From UBA1422 sp963676385 (GTDB lineage Bacteria; Bacillota; Clostridia; Peptostreptococcales; Anaerovoracaceae): a stretch of DNA of 64,000 nt. Of this stretch, positions 34,556-42,754 are shown in pieces; position 1 is the first letter of the stretch; each line of letters starts with the position of its first letter. A program made the translations under genes and the position numbers. The stretch spans positions 62,001-126,000 of the forward strand of contig CAXXMM010000011.1 of assembly GCA_963676385.2 (NCBI GenBank), given 5' to 3'. The notes under the pieces were generated by a model. It saw only the letters and a program-made list of their open reading frames with translations, was not told the origin of the DNA and made no database searches.

Positions 34556-35770
34556 TTATTTTTTGATTCCCTGACTCAGATGATACATGGTTTCCCCAAC
34601 CAAAGATGCCTTCACAGATAAAATGCCGGGGGAAGGTCGAAATTCATGTAACTGGTTGTTGTCATAAATTTGAAAATTGCGTCCTCCGTCATAGGGCACA
34701 TATCGAATATTTTTTGTGGCAAAATGAAGGGATACAGGCTCTCCTCGTTGGGTTCCCTGGTAGACATATTCCTCTCGGGTGATGGTCATTGTCCCATCTC
34801 CCACCGATTCAATTCCAAGCTGCGGTTGGCGGTACATAGCCAGCTGAACCGGCAAAGTATAGCGATACTTCTCCGTTGCCAATACCATGGCCTTTTCTTG
34901 AAGATACTGCCATTGATACCAAGTGCCAATGTGATCAAAAAATACCTTCTCCCCCTCCCAATGGAAATGTCCGCTTCCTGTCATGGATGCAGTAAGACCA
35001 CAATGGCTGCATACAATTTTATCCGAGGCTGTTTCTAAGGTAAATTCCCCCAGACAATTGGGACAAATATATAAAATATGAGTTAGCCCCAACGTCAGGT
35101 CTTTCCCCTTATATTGATTCCCGTTTTCCACCTGCCATTCATAGGGATTGACAAAAAGCGCATCCTTTAAACGAATGTCAATATCATTTTGATCCAATGA
35201 TGAAATTTCTTCCTTGGTTAGAACTAATTTTACGTAGGATTCCACCAACCCCTTTCTGTGTCCATTGGTCCAAGGGGGATTCACAAATCCGGCGCCACAG
35301 GTTTTTACTGCCACCACAGGTGCGCCTAAATGCTTCACCAGTTTTCCAATCCCTTCCGGAAGTGGAAGGGTAATTCCCCCAAGGCTAATCTGACCTTCCG
35401 GATAGATTCCAACCATCCCCCTTTGCTTAATCACCGACGTAGCACGAGCGACTGTGCGAATATCCGGGCTGAACAAATTTTTGGGGATAGTTTGTCCAAG
35501 GCGAAGGATGAAGGAAAGCTCTTTAAAACGAAAATACTTGGCTGCAACCACGAAATTAATCCGATGAGGATAAAAGACCCGGGCCATGTACAAAAAATCC
35601 GGAAAACTGGTGTGATTTCCAATCACCAAGAGAGGGCCGGCTGTCAATTTCTTTACCCCATCATAACCGTAGATACGGTGCCTCTTTGCCAACCGGGTAT
35701 ACAGGTTTGCCAACCCTATCAGCGGAATATAAAGCAATGGAGAAGGTCGTTTGATTTGATGAGGTTTCAT
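34556..35770 (-). CDS. PlsC-like acyltransferase with zinc-ribbon extension
   Basis: 404 residues. Residues 40-210 are a lysophosphatidate-type acyltransferase domain with the catalytic HX4D (NHTSFPD, H53/D58) and YPEGQ motif. About residues 235-260 contain two CxxC pairs (CPNC, CSHC), a small zinc ribbon, followed by a C-terminal domain not recognised. Acyltransferases of this type transfer acyl chains in phospholipid synthesis; the ribbon and C-terminal extension make the exact substrate uncertain. Inverted repeat TTGGGAAG/CTTCCCAA at 34537-34555 after the stop could be a weak terminator. Confidence 0.8.
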   Translation of the reverse strand: MKPHQIKRPSPLLYIPLIGLANLYTRLAKRHRIYGYDGVKKLTAGPLLVIGNHTSFPDFLYMARVFYPHRINFVVAAKYFRFKELSFILRLGQTIPKNLFSPDIRTVARATSVIKQRGMVGIYPEGQISLGGITLPLPEGIGKLVKHLGAPVVAVKTCGAGFVNPPWTNGHRKGLVESYVKLVLTKEEISSLDQNDIDIRLKDALFVNPYEWQVENGNQYKGKDLTLGLTHILYICPNCLGEFTLETASDKIVCSHCGLTASMTGSGHFHWEGEKVFFDHIGTWYQWQYLQEKAMVLATEKYRYTLPVQLAMYRQPQLGIESVGDGTMTITREEYVYQGTQRGEPVSLHFATKNIRYVPYDGGRNFQIYDNNQLHEFRPSPGILSVKASLVGETMYHLSQGIKK

Positions 35771-35793
35771 GTAACTCTCCTAAAAATATTAAC

Positions 35794-36570
35794 TTACCCG
35801 AATACATAACTTGTCATGGAAAGAGAACCCATAACACAGGCTTCATTATACACCTGTACCGGTTCTTCTTCTTCAACGGCCCCTAATAAAACCACTAAAG
35901 GGACAAAGTGCTCAGTGGAGTAAAATGCTTTTGTAGCACAGGAGCCCGCCTCCTTGTAATCCACCACACTCTGATAATTGTGGGAAAGAATGGACTGCTT
36001 CACATATCTGTCGAATTCCTCCGCCCATGGTTCTCCTCCTGGGTTATCCCATTGGATCAAAGCCAAGTTGTGGACCACATTCCCAGTTCCCAAAAGAAGC
36101 ACACCTTGTTCACGAAGGGATTGTAATTTCCGCCCAATTTCAAAATGCTGTGTCATGGTTCCGTTGGCATCAATGGACAACTGAAAAGTTGGAACGTCAG
36201 CCTGGGGATACATATATTTCAGCACCGACCAAGTTCCATGGTCGATTCCCCACCTGTTGTCATAAGTTGCGGGTGGACCCAACAAGGAAAGCGTATCCGC
36301 CGCTACGGCTGGCGCCCCCAAAGGATGATAAATCACATCATATAGGGCATTGGGGAAACCATACATATCATAAACCATTTCAGGGTGTTGTTGATTGTTA
36401 ATACTTAATTTTTCCGTTACCCAATGGGCAGAAACTGACAATATTGCCCGCGGCTTAAGAATCGTTTTGGCTATATCAACCCAGCCCCTGGTAAACTCAT
36501 TATTTTCTATGGCATTCATGGGGGAACCATGCCCCACAAAGATTGCCGGCATCTTATTGGATTGATTCAT
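35794..36570 (-). CDS. DODA-type extradiol dioxygenase (YgiD-like)
   Basis: 258 residues of the class III extradiol ring-cleaving family: VGHGSPMNAIE, SAHWVTEK and GTGNVVHNL supply metal-ligand histidines, and STEHFVPLV closes the site. E. coli YgiD cleaves L-DOPA at the 4,5 position. Its ATG overlaps the pirin stop (ATGA), so the two are co-translated. In an anaerobe the oxygen requirement is puzzling; function could differ. Confidence 0.88.
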   Translation of the reverse strand: MNQSNKMPAIFVGHGSPMNAIENNEFTRGWVDIAKTILKPRAILSVSAHWVTEKLSINNQQHPEMVYDMYGFPNALYDVIYHPLGAPAVAADTLSLLGPPATYDNRWGIDHGTWSVLKYMYPQADVPTFQLSIDANGTMTQHFEIGRKLQSLREQGVLLLGTGNVVHNLALIQWDNPGGEPWAEEFDRYVKQSILSHNYQSVVDYKEAGSCATKAFYSTEHFVPLVVLLGAVEEEEPVQVYNEACVMGSLSMTSYVFG

Positions 36571-37409
36571 TTGATAAACCTGTTTTCATCTAATTCTAAA
36601 AAGGCCAATTCCAGTTCCTCCTGAGTGTTCATCACGATGGGTCCTCCCCAAGCGACCGGTTCTTTCAAAGGTTTTGCTTTCAACAAAATAAATCGGATTC
36701 CCTCTTCCCCTGCAACAACCTGAAGGTGGTTTCCCGGGCCAAATAGAACTGCTTTCTTCTCCTGAACCAATTTTCTCCCTGTGGATCCAAAGACCCCTTG
36801 TCCGGTAAAAACATATACAACCAGGTTATCTTCCTCTGCAGTTTCTACAAACCAAGAGGTGTTGGCATTTAAAGAGATATCTAAGTAGGTTGCAGGAATA
36901 TGCCTTCCTTGAAAAGCTCCCAAAATGCCTTGATATTCCCCTGCAATAATGCGAACAGTGGCATCATCCTTCATTACTTTTGGAACGTCAACACCATGAA
37001 TATCCCCGTAAACCGGCGGCGTCATTTTTTCTTTGGCAGGCAGGTTCAGCCACAACTGCGCCCCCAGCAGCCTCTCTGTTTTTTGAGGCATTTCCTGATG
37101 TATAATCCCAGATCCGGCGGTCATCCACTGGCAGTCCCCATCTTTTATACTACCTTTGTTTCCCAAACTGTCTTGATGTTCAATGTTGCCCTCAATAAGA
37201 TAGGTGATGGTCTCAATGCCCCGGTGAGGATGCCATGGAAACCCTTTGGTGTAGTCGTCCGGATTTGTGGAATCAAAGGCATCTAAAAGCAAAAACGGAT
37301 CAAACTCTTTGGTATCGCCATACCCTAGTACTCGAACTAGTTTTACCCCCGCCCCATCGGTAGCCGGCGTTCCGGTTACAATTTTTCTTACTTCCCTTGA
37401 TAATAACAT
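36567..37409 (-). CDS. Pirin-family bicupin protein
   Basis: 280 residues with two cupin folds. The iron-site motif HPHRGIETITYLIEG near residue 57 and the downstream GDCQWMTAGSGIIHQEMP are typical. Some pirins are quercetin dioxygenases, others regulators. GGAGG precedes the ATG at 37409; the longer frame is not used. Operon with the YgiD-like gene. Confidence 0.9.
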   Translation of the reverse strand: MLLSREVRKIVTGTPATDGAGVKLVRVLGYGDTKEFDPFLLLDAFDSTNPDDYTKGFPWHPHRGIETITYLIEGNIEHQDSLGNKGSIKDGDCQWMTAGSGIIHQEMPQKTERLLGAQLWLNLPAKEKMTPPVYGDIHGVDVPKVMKDDATVRIIAGEYQGILGAFQGRHIPATYLDISLNANTSWFVETAEEDNLVVYVFTGQGVFGSTGRKLVQEKKAVLFGPGNHLQVVAGEEGIRFILLKAKPLKEPVAWGGPIVMNTQEELELAFLELDENRFIK

Positions 37410-37492
37410 AATGTCCTCCTCCCCTATCTTTCTCATTATCCCTTTGTCAACAAATACCCTAGCAATGGCACAGGTAAACATCGAAAAGCACC

Positions 37493-40021
37493 CTATAACT
37501 CCGGTCCTTCGGATATCTGGAAATTCTTCAGGTCTTTGTCCTGTACCACTCGCACAAAGGCCTGGACAACTTCTTCATCAAACTGTATACTTGCGCATTT
37601 TTTCAGTTCCTCAACCGCTTGTTGAGGAAGCATTCTCTCACGATAAGGTTGGGGGTTTATCATGGCATCATAGGCGTCGACCACTGCAATGATCTTCGCC
37701 TGCAAGGAAATATCTGTTCCCCTCAATCCTTTAGGGTAGCCGGTTCCATCCAGATGTTCATGGTGCTGCAATACATACTCGGCCATTTGCAAATACTCAT
37801 GAGCTGAAGATAAAATTTTATATCCAATTTCTGCATGCCTTTTTATTTCAATCCATTCTGAAGATGTTAATGGGGTGGTTTTATTCAGCGTATCATCGCG
37901 AACTGCTATTTTGCCAATGTCATGCATCAATCCCAGGGCTTTCAATTCATCAATCTGCTCTAAATTTAGTTTTAGCTCTGCTCCAATCATTCCAGCCATA
38001 TTACCTACTCGTTGGGAATGGGCTTTCTCCTCCGGGCTCTTTTCAAATAATGTCTTCATAATCACATCTACAATCCCATGGCGAGTACTGGCACTTTCAG
38101 CCAATTTATGCATGTACATATAATCTTCCGCGTTTTTGAACACTTCCCCCATGTCAGTATCTGTCTCTCTTTTGGTTTCCCATCCGTATGCCACTGAAAG
38201 AGGGATGCCTTGGATTGTTTCACTACCCATGGATTGATGTATCCGTTCACCAATTACTTCTGCCATGTCGGAATCTGTTTTGGGTAGCAAAAGTATAAAT
38301 TCATCTCCACCAATACGGGCAATAATATCATCTGCCCGGCATTCTCGTCGCAATGACCATCCAACGGTTTGAAGCACTTGATCCGCCACCTGATGGCCAA
38401 AGGCATCATTAATTAATTTCAACCCATTCACATCAAACATCATAAGGGTCATAGGCAAATTTCGCACCGTATTCAATCTCTTCAGTTCTTCCTCAAAGTA
38501 TCTCCGATTGTACAGTCCGGTTAATTGGTCATGATAACTTAAATATAATATTTCCTCATGTTTTTTCTTTTGTTCCGTTGTGTCTCGAAAAATCACAACT
38601 GTCCCAATTGTGATTCCTTCTTCATTGGTGATGGGAGATATGATTCCTTCAACAGGAATTTCCTTCCCTGAGTTTGCCATGAGAAATTTCTGTCCGCCAA
38701 AGGAAATGGGTTGTCCCGTCTCGTACACTTGCCCCGCAGGATTAATCCACTTTGCTTTCGACCCTCCCTCAATAATATATAGCACTTGGTCTAAATCCTT
38801 GCCGACTCCATCCTTCTGCTTGATAGATGTAAGCGCCTCTGCCGTTTCATTCATAATCTGAACTTTACCATCGGCATCCGTAGAAATAATTCCATCACCT
38901 ACAGCCATTACTGTAGTTCGAAGCATTTCTTTTTCCACATATACATCTTTTTCCAATTTCTTAAATTCTGTAACATCGGAAAAGATTACCGCAAACTGTT
39001 TATGCTTTGGAGAATAGGCAAACACATCAAAATATCTATTGAGTTCCAGCGAATAATTGGAATATTGATAGGGTTCCCCTGTGAGGGCAACCTTCCCGTA
39101 TATTTCAATCCAATACTTTTCCGTATGGGGCAGCACTTCCAAAACGGTGTGCCCAACAATATCTTGTCGTTTCAAACCTGTTAGTAGTTCAAAGCTACCA
39201 TTCACGCTAATGAATCGATAATCTATTGGCATGCCAAATTCGTCACAGATAATCTCATGGACTGCTAGCCCTTGTTTCATTTGCATAACTAACATTTCAT
39301 ATTCGTATGAAAAAGCTTTTTGCCCAAGCATGTCATTTGCTGTTGCATTAATCAGGAACATCAAATTCATCAAAATAATGGTGAATGGAACCGGGTCCAC
39401 ATAATGATCAAGCCCAAAAACAATCAATGCCACTGAAATCATTGGAATCAAAAACGTAACAATTAAAACCTTTTTATCCCCATTATGCTCTGAAGGCTGA
39501 CTTGCAAATATAGCTTTTGCCAACAAGAATACCGATACCAACAAAAACACACAAAAATATACTAAAAGCAAATAATAGATTGGACCCTTTTCAGTAATAA
39601 CCGCCGTTCCCCAATCCATATGAAGCAGTTGAAACTTCTCGTAGAACAAGTGATGAAGGGGGTTTGTCAAATTTGCAATCCACAAAATAAAGGAAAGTCC
39701 TAGTAATTCAACCGTATTACGGCGAGGCAGCGGCTTCTTCTGGATATATTCCACAATAAATAGGATTCCAAAGGCCGGCAAAGTTGTAGTTCCCAGAAAT
39801 TCAAAGCCTCGTACCCACCACATCACCGTTGGATCATAGGTTTGCATCTCTAAAAAATATCCAAAAGTATAAATAGCACTGGCAAACATTAGGTGAGAAA
39901 AATAGTTTATCCTGCCACTAAATGGATTATGCAAAAAATGAACGCCAACAACAATATAAGCAACAGCCAAAAAAGGCAACATACCCATTGCCAATTTAGA
40001 AAGTAATTGAATCAAATCCAT
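37493..40021 (-). CDS. Membrane PAS-GGDEF-HD-GYP cyclic-di-GMP protein
   Basis: 842 residues. N-terminal region of about 235 residues with seven predicted helices (histidine-kinase-like 7TM sensor), two PAS regions (about 240-350, 360-480), GGDEF domain with intact RIGGDEF and an upstream RADD inhibitory site, then HD-GYP domain with HDIGK and HHEHLDGTGYP. It carries both a cyclase and a phosphodiesterase active site. The gene ends about 84 nt before the pirin start and may be its own unit. Confidence 0.9.
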   Translation of the reverse strand: MDLIQLLSKLAMGMLPFLAVAYIVVGVHFLHNPFSGRINYFSHLMFASAIYTFGYFLEMQTYDPTVMWWVRGFEFLGTTTLPAFGILFIVEYIQKKPLPRRNTVELLGLSFILWIANLTNPLHHLFYEKFQLLHMDWGTAVITEKGPIYYLLLVYFCVFLLVSVFLLAKAIFASQPSEHNGDKKVLIVTFLIPMISVALIVFGLDHYVDPVPFTIILMNLMFLINATANDMLGQKAFSYEYEMLVMQMKQGLAVHEIICDEFGMPIDYRFISVNGSFELLTGLKRQDIVGHTVLEVLPHTEKYWIEIYGKVALTGEPYQYSNYSLELNRYFDVFAYSPKHKQFAVIFSDVTEFKKLEKDVYVEKEMLRTTVMAVGDGIISTDADGKVQIMNETAEALTSIKQKDGVGKDLDQVLYIIEGGSKAKWINPAGQVYETGQPISFGGQKFLMANSGKEIPVEGIISPITNEEGITIGTVVIFRDTTEQKKKHEEILYLSYHDQLTGLYNRRYFEEELKRLNTVRNLPMTLMMFDVNGLKLINDAFGHQVADQVLQTVGWSLRRECRADDIIARIGGDEFILLLPKTDSDMAEVIGERIHQSMGSETIQGIPLSVAYGWETKRETDTDMGEVFKNAEDYMYMHKLAESASTRHGIVDVIMKTLFEKSPEEKAHSQRVGNMAGMIGAELKLNLEQIDELKALGLMHDIGKIAVRDDTLNKTTPLTSSEWIEIKRHAEIGYKILSSAHEYLQMAEYVLQHHEHLDGTGYPKGLRGTDISLQAKIIAVVDAYDAMINPQPYRERMLPQQAVEELKKCASIQFDEEVVQAFVRVVQDKDLKNFQISEGPEL

Positions 40022-40074
40022 TGAGCACTCCTTACCGCAACATCTTATGACTTCACTTCATTTTATCAATTAAA

Positions 40075-40105
40075 AAACAGTATACACATCTTTAGTATAC
40101 TGTTT
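40075..40105 (-). terminator. Terminator after bioY
   Basis: AAACAGTATAC and GTATACTGTTT form an 11-bp perfect stem 22 nt after the bioY stop; a T-run follows on the minus strand. Confidence 0.75.
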
Positions 40106-40127
40106 CTTCATTAAAAACACAAGGTGC

Positions 40128-40676
40128 TTACGATACTACGCCAGCGGTCTTAAGACGTTTTTTGATTGGAAATCCAATGGTTATAGCAAGAACTATCTTG
40201 ATTAGGTCCCCCGGGATAAATGGGATGACCCCAGCCAAAAGCGCCTGATTGAAATTCATTCCAGCGGAATATGCCAGCCACCAAGTTCCAAAAGCATACA
40301 TGGCAATGCTGCCAAGAATCATTCCCACAATTGTCCACCCAATCTTTCCAGAAAAACGGTCGATAAAATAACCTGCAATCAAAGCCATAAACACAAAACC
40401 AACCAGATATCCGCCGGTTGGACCCAAAAGTTTCCCGGGTCCGCCGGTGAAGGCGGAAAACACAGGTACACCGACAAATCCAATAAACAGATAGACCAAG
40501 TATACCAGTGTGCCTCGCTTCATTCCCAACAAAATCACTGTCAAAAAAATGGCAAATGTGGTGAGCGAAATCGGTACAGGGGAAATGGGGATGACAAGGG
40601 ATAAAGGTCCCAAAATGCATAGTACAGCTGTCATTAAGCCGATTACTGTCATGTTGGCGGTTTTTGAGTTTCTCAT
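40128..40676 (-). CDS. bioY: Biotin transporter S component BioY
   Basis: 182 residues, six predicted helices, with family motifs SPVPISLTTFAIFL and GPTGGYLVGF. BioY binds biotin and works with an ECF module or alone. The ATG at 40676 has AAGGAG 9 nt upstream; an upstream ATG at 40694 contains the ribosome binding site itself and is rejected. A BirA-type operator overlaps its promoter. Confidence 0.93.
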   Translation of the reverse strand: MRNSKTANMTVIGLMTAVLCILGPLSLVIPISPVPISLTTFAIFLTVILLGMKRGTLVYLVYLFIGFVGVPVFSAFTGGPGKLLGPTGGYLVGFVFMALIAGYFIDRFSGKIGWTIVGMILGSIAMYAFGTWWLAYSAGMNFNQALLAGVIPFIPGDLIKIVLAITIGFPIKKRLKTAGVVS

Positions 40677-40728
40677 ATTGGTTTTCTCCTTCATCCGGTT
40701 TGGTATGTATCTTTTATAAACTTATCAA

Positions 40729-40757
40729 AGTATAATGGAAAAGCAACGCATTGTCAA
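40729..40757 (-). promoter_or_regulatory. Promoter of bioY
   Basis: TTGACA (40752-40757), 17 bp, TATACT (40729-40734) on the minus strand, near-perfect consensus. The -35 hexamer lies inside the inverted repeat. Confidence 0.87.
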
Positions 40758-40788
40758 CCAAAAAGCCGTTTTGGTTGACAATGCGTTG
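40744..40788. promoter_or_regulatory. BirA-type operator: 20-bp perfect inverted repeat
   Basis: Two perfect 20-bp arms flank a 5-bp centre. The core TTGTCAACC, 13 bp, GGTTGACAA matches the TTGTnAACC-type half-sites bound by the biotin repressor BirA. Its position over the bioY -35 box implies repression when biotin is plentiful. Confidence 0.82.
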
Positions 40789-40903
40789 GCTCCCCATTTT
40801 GGGTGCCGTTTATCGTCTAAACTTTTGTGGAAATACAAGAAAAATAAATCTATAAAAAAACGTTTTGTGCTGATTGTCTTAAGTTTGTGATACAATTCAT
40901 ATT

Positions 40904-41497
40904 ATGAATACTAACTTGTTTTTTGAAGGTCCGGTTCGTTCCGGAAAATCCACTGTTTTGCGTCAAACGTTACGCCCCTATCTCCCGGATTTAGGTGGTT
41001 TTGTGGTGCAACGATTATTAGATGAAGCCGGACATCCGGCAGCCTATCGGCTGCAGGGGCTTCCCGGTCTGATTGATTCCACCACTTTGGAAGAGGCGGA
41101 AGCCCAATTCCTGGCCGTGGATGGGTCTTTTACCGGCCGGGAATCGGATGTATTTCTTCAAATCCCTTCTCGTCGGTTCGACCCAACTGTCTTTGAAACC
41201 AAAGCATTGTCCATTTTAAAAGACTCCCTTAATAAAAAAATTGTCTTGTTGGATGAAATCGGGGGGGTAGAATTGACCATTCCCAGTTTTCGAAAAGCGT
41301 TGATTCGTTTACTTCAAGGGCCAATCCCCTGTCTTGGGATTATAAAAGAAACAAACAAAGCCAGAGAAGCCCTTCAATTTAACCAAGACATACGCCTCAT
41401 TATGTTGGTGAATACTATAAATTCTGAGACCTTGGCAGAAATCCCATTTCAAATGAATCGTTTCCTGCAACAATTTTATCCACACAAAAAAACGTGA
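40904..41497 (+). CDS. THEP1-family nucleoside-triphosphatase
   Basis: 197 residues with Walker A GPVRSGKST at about 9-17, the GGFVVQR segment and Walker B KIVLLDEIGGVEL. Family members hydrolyse NTPs; physiological role unclear. The coding end overlaps the terminator of the convergent LuxR gene. Confidence 0.85.
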   Translation: MNTNLFFEGPVRSGKSTVLRQTLRPYLPDLGGFVVQRLLDEAGHPAAYRLQGLPGLIDSTTLEEAEAQFLAVDGSFTGRESDVFLQIPSRRFDPTVFETKALSILKDSLNKKIVLLDEIGGVELTIPSFRKALIRLLQGPIPCLGIIKETNKAREALQFNQDIRLIMLVNTINSETLAEIPFQMNRFLQQFYPHKKT

Positions 41498-41510
41498 GGC
41501 AACTCACGTT
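41485..41510 (-). terminator. Terminator of the membrane LuxR gene, inside the NTPase 3' end
   Basis: On the minus strand AACGTGAG-TTGC-CTCACGTT followed by six Ts. It lies across the stop codon of the convergent NTPase gene (41495-41497). Confidence 0.8.
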
Positions 41511-41532
41511 CAATCAATGTTTTGTTTGGCCA

Positions 41533-42495
41533 TCATTCCTTGGCTCTATATTTTTTGATAAGCTTTATCAGTTCCATTCGTGTAGAAACATCCATCTTCT
41601 CATATGCATTTTGAAGGTGCCTTTTGACTGTATATATAGAAATGCACAATGCCTCTGCAATCTCGTTATTGCTCTCACCATTGTATGCTCGGGCTATGAT
41701 TTCGGCCTCCCTGTGGGTAAGGGAATATTGTTGGACAACTGCATCAACGGACTCCTCTTCAGAAGAGCTACTTGTCGTATTAAAATAACATTTAGCAATA
41801 TAAATAAGTGTGGTTAGATTCGTAAGCAGGAGAATGATAGCCGTAGGATCCACCAACTCACTCCACTCGGTCAAAAGAATATCCCCCCGAATAAGTTCCG
41901 TTCCCGCCAATCCATTCCAGGCACCATTGATAATATAAAACAATGTATTTACCGTAACAAAAACAGCCGTTGTCTTTTCTTTGGATTTTATTAGTACTGC
42001 AATCATGTGTGCCACAAGAAATAACATTATGATTGTGGTTCGAACGCGTTGCACAGCATAAACATAGTCCTGTAAAAATCCAGATTGAACATAATAATAA
42101 TCATCCATAATGCACCCATAATTAATTACTGATAGGACCAAAAGCGGGATGAAAATGTAAGTTAATGCTTTCCGAAGCAATACTTTATATTTATCTTGTA
42201 CCACAAGAACACTTTGCGCAAAAATAAACCAATAATATTTCGATACCAACCAAGCGCTAGTATCAAGAATTCTTATTATTGGTCCCGCTTTGTATTCATT
42301 GATAATAATACTATAGTAATTAGAGATGATATAAATGAATCCAATTATAAAATAGCAGATGATTATATTTCGGATATAAGCCAGTCGAGCCGAGTGTTTG
42401 CTTTGACTCCTAAAAAAAATCGCAATGGCAGCAATAATCAAGAACCCCGTCAATTCAGCAAATATATATACGAAAAACATGGAATTGTGATACAC
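41533..42495 (-). CDS. Membrane-anchored LuxR-type regulator
   Basis: 320 residues. Residues 1-235 contain about seven hydrophobic helices; residues 258-318 are a LuxR/GerE helix-turn-helix (YSLTHREAEIIARAYNGESN, YTVKRHLQNAYEKM). A one-component sensor in the membrane that binds DNA directly is implied. Starts at GTG 42495 or ATG 42480. Same architecture as the gene at 47389-48377; the two flank the M28 peptidase and an APC permease. Confidence 0.85.
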   Translation of the reverse strand: MYHNSMFFVYIFAELTGFLIIAAIAIFFRSQSKHSARLAYIRNIIICYFIIGFIYIISNYYSIIINEYKAGPIIRILDTSAWLVSKYYWFIFAQSVLVVQDKYKVLLRKALTYIFIPLLVLSVINYGCIMDDYYYVQSGFLQDYVYAVQRVRTTIIMLFLVAHMIAVLIKSKEKTTAVFVTVNTLFYIINGAWNGLAGTELIRGDILLTEWSELVDPTAIILLLTNLTTLIYIAKCYFNTTSSSSEEESVDAVVQQYSLTHREAEIIARAYNGESNNEIAEALCISIYTVKRHLQNAYEKMDVSTRMELIKLIKKYRAKE

Positions 42496-42698
42496 CCTTC
42501 CTCACCTCCAAGAGTACAATTTTTCAAAATGCGTAACACGGGATTTTCGGGGATTAGTGAAAATAAAACAACTTTCTATCAATAATAAACATACCATATT
42601 ATGGGGGTAATGTCAGTAAATTTTAAATGGATTTTCTTGCTTGTCTAGTTGGTACACGGCTCGTTTTGACAACATCTACAGCGGCAAACCAATATAAC

Positions 42699-42728
42699 TG
42701 TAGGACACTGCATAAGCAATGCCCTACA
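42699..42728 (-). terminator. Stem-loop after the M28 peptidase gene
   Basis: On the minus strand TGTAGGGCATTGC and GCAGTGTCCTACA pair over 13 bp with two G-U pairs and a TTAT loop, 27 nt after the stop. The T-run is poor, so it may be a weak terminator. The rest of 42496-42754 shows no gene. Confidence 0.45.
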
Positions 42729-42754
42729 ATTTCTTCTATATGTTTTCTTTCGCT

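Noticed and set aside
40744..40788. Inverted repeat read as a terminator
   Set aside because: No T-run follows on either strand, and a consensus -35 box and BirA half-sites lie in it.
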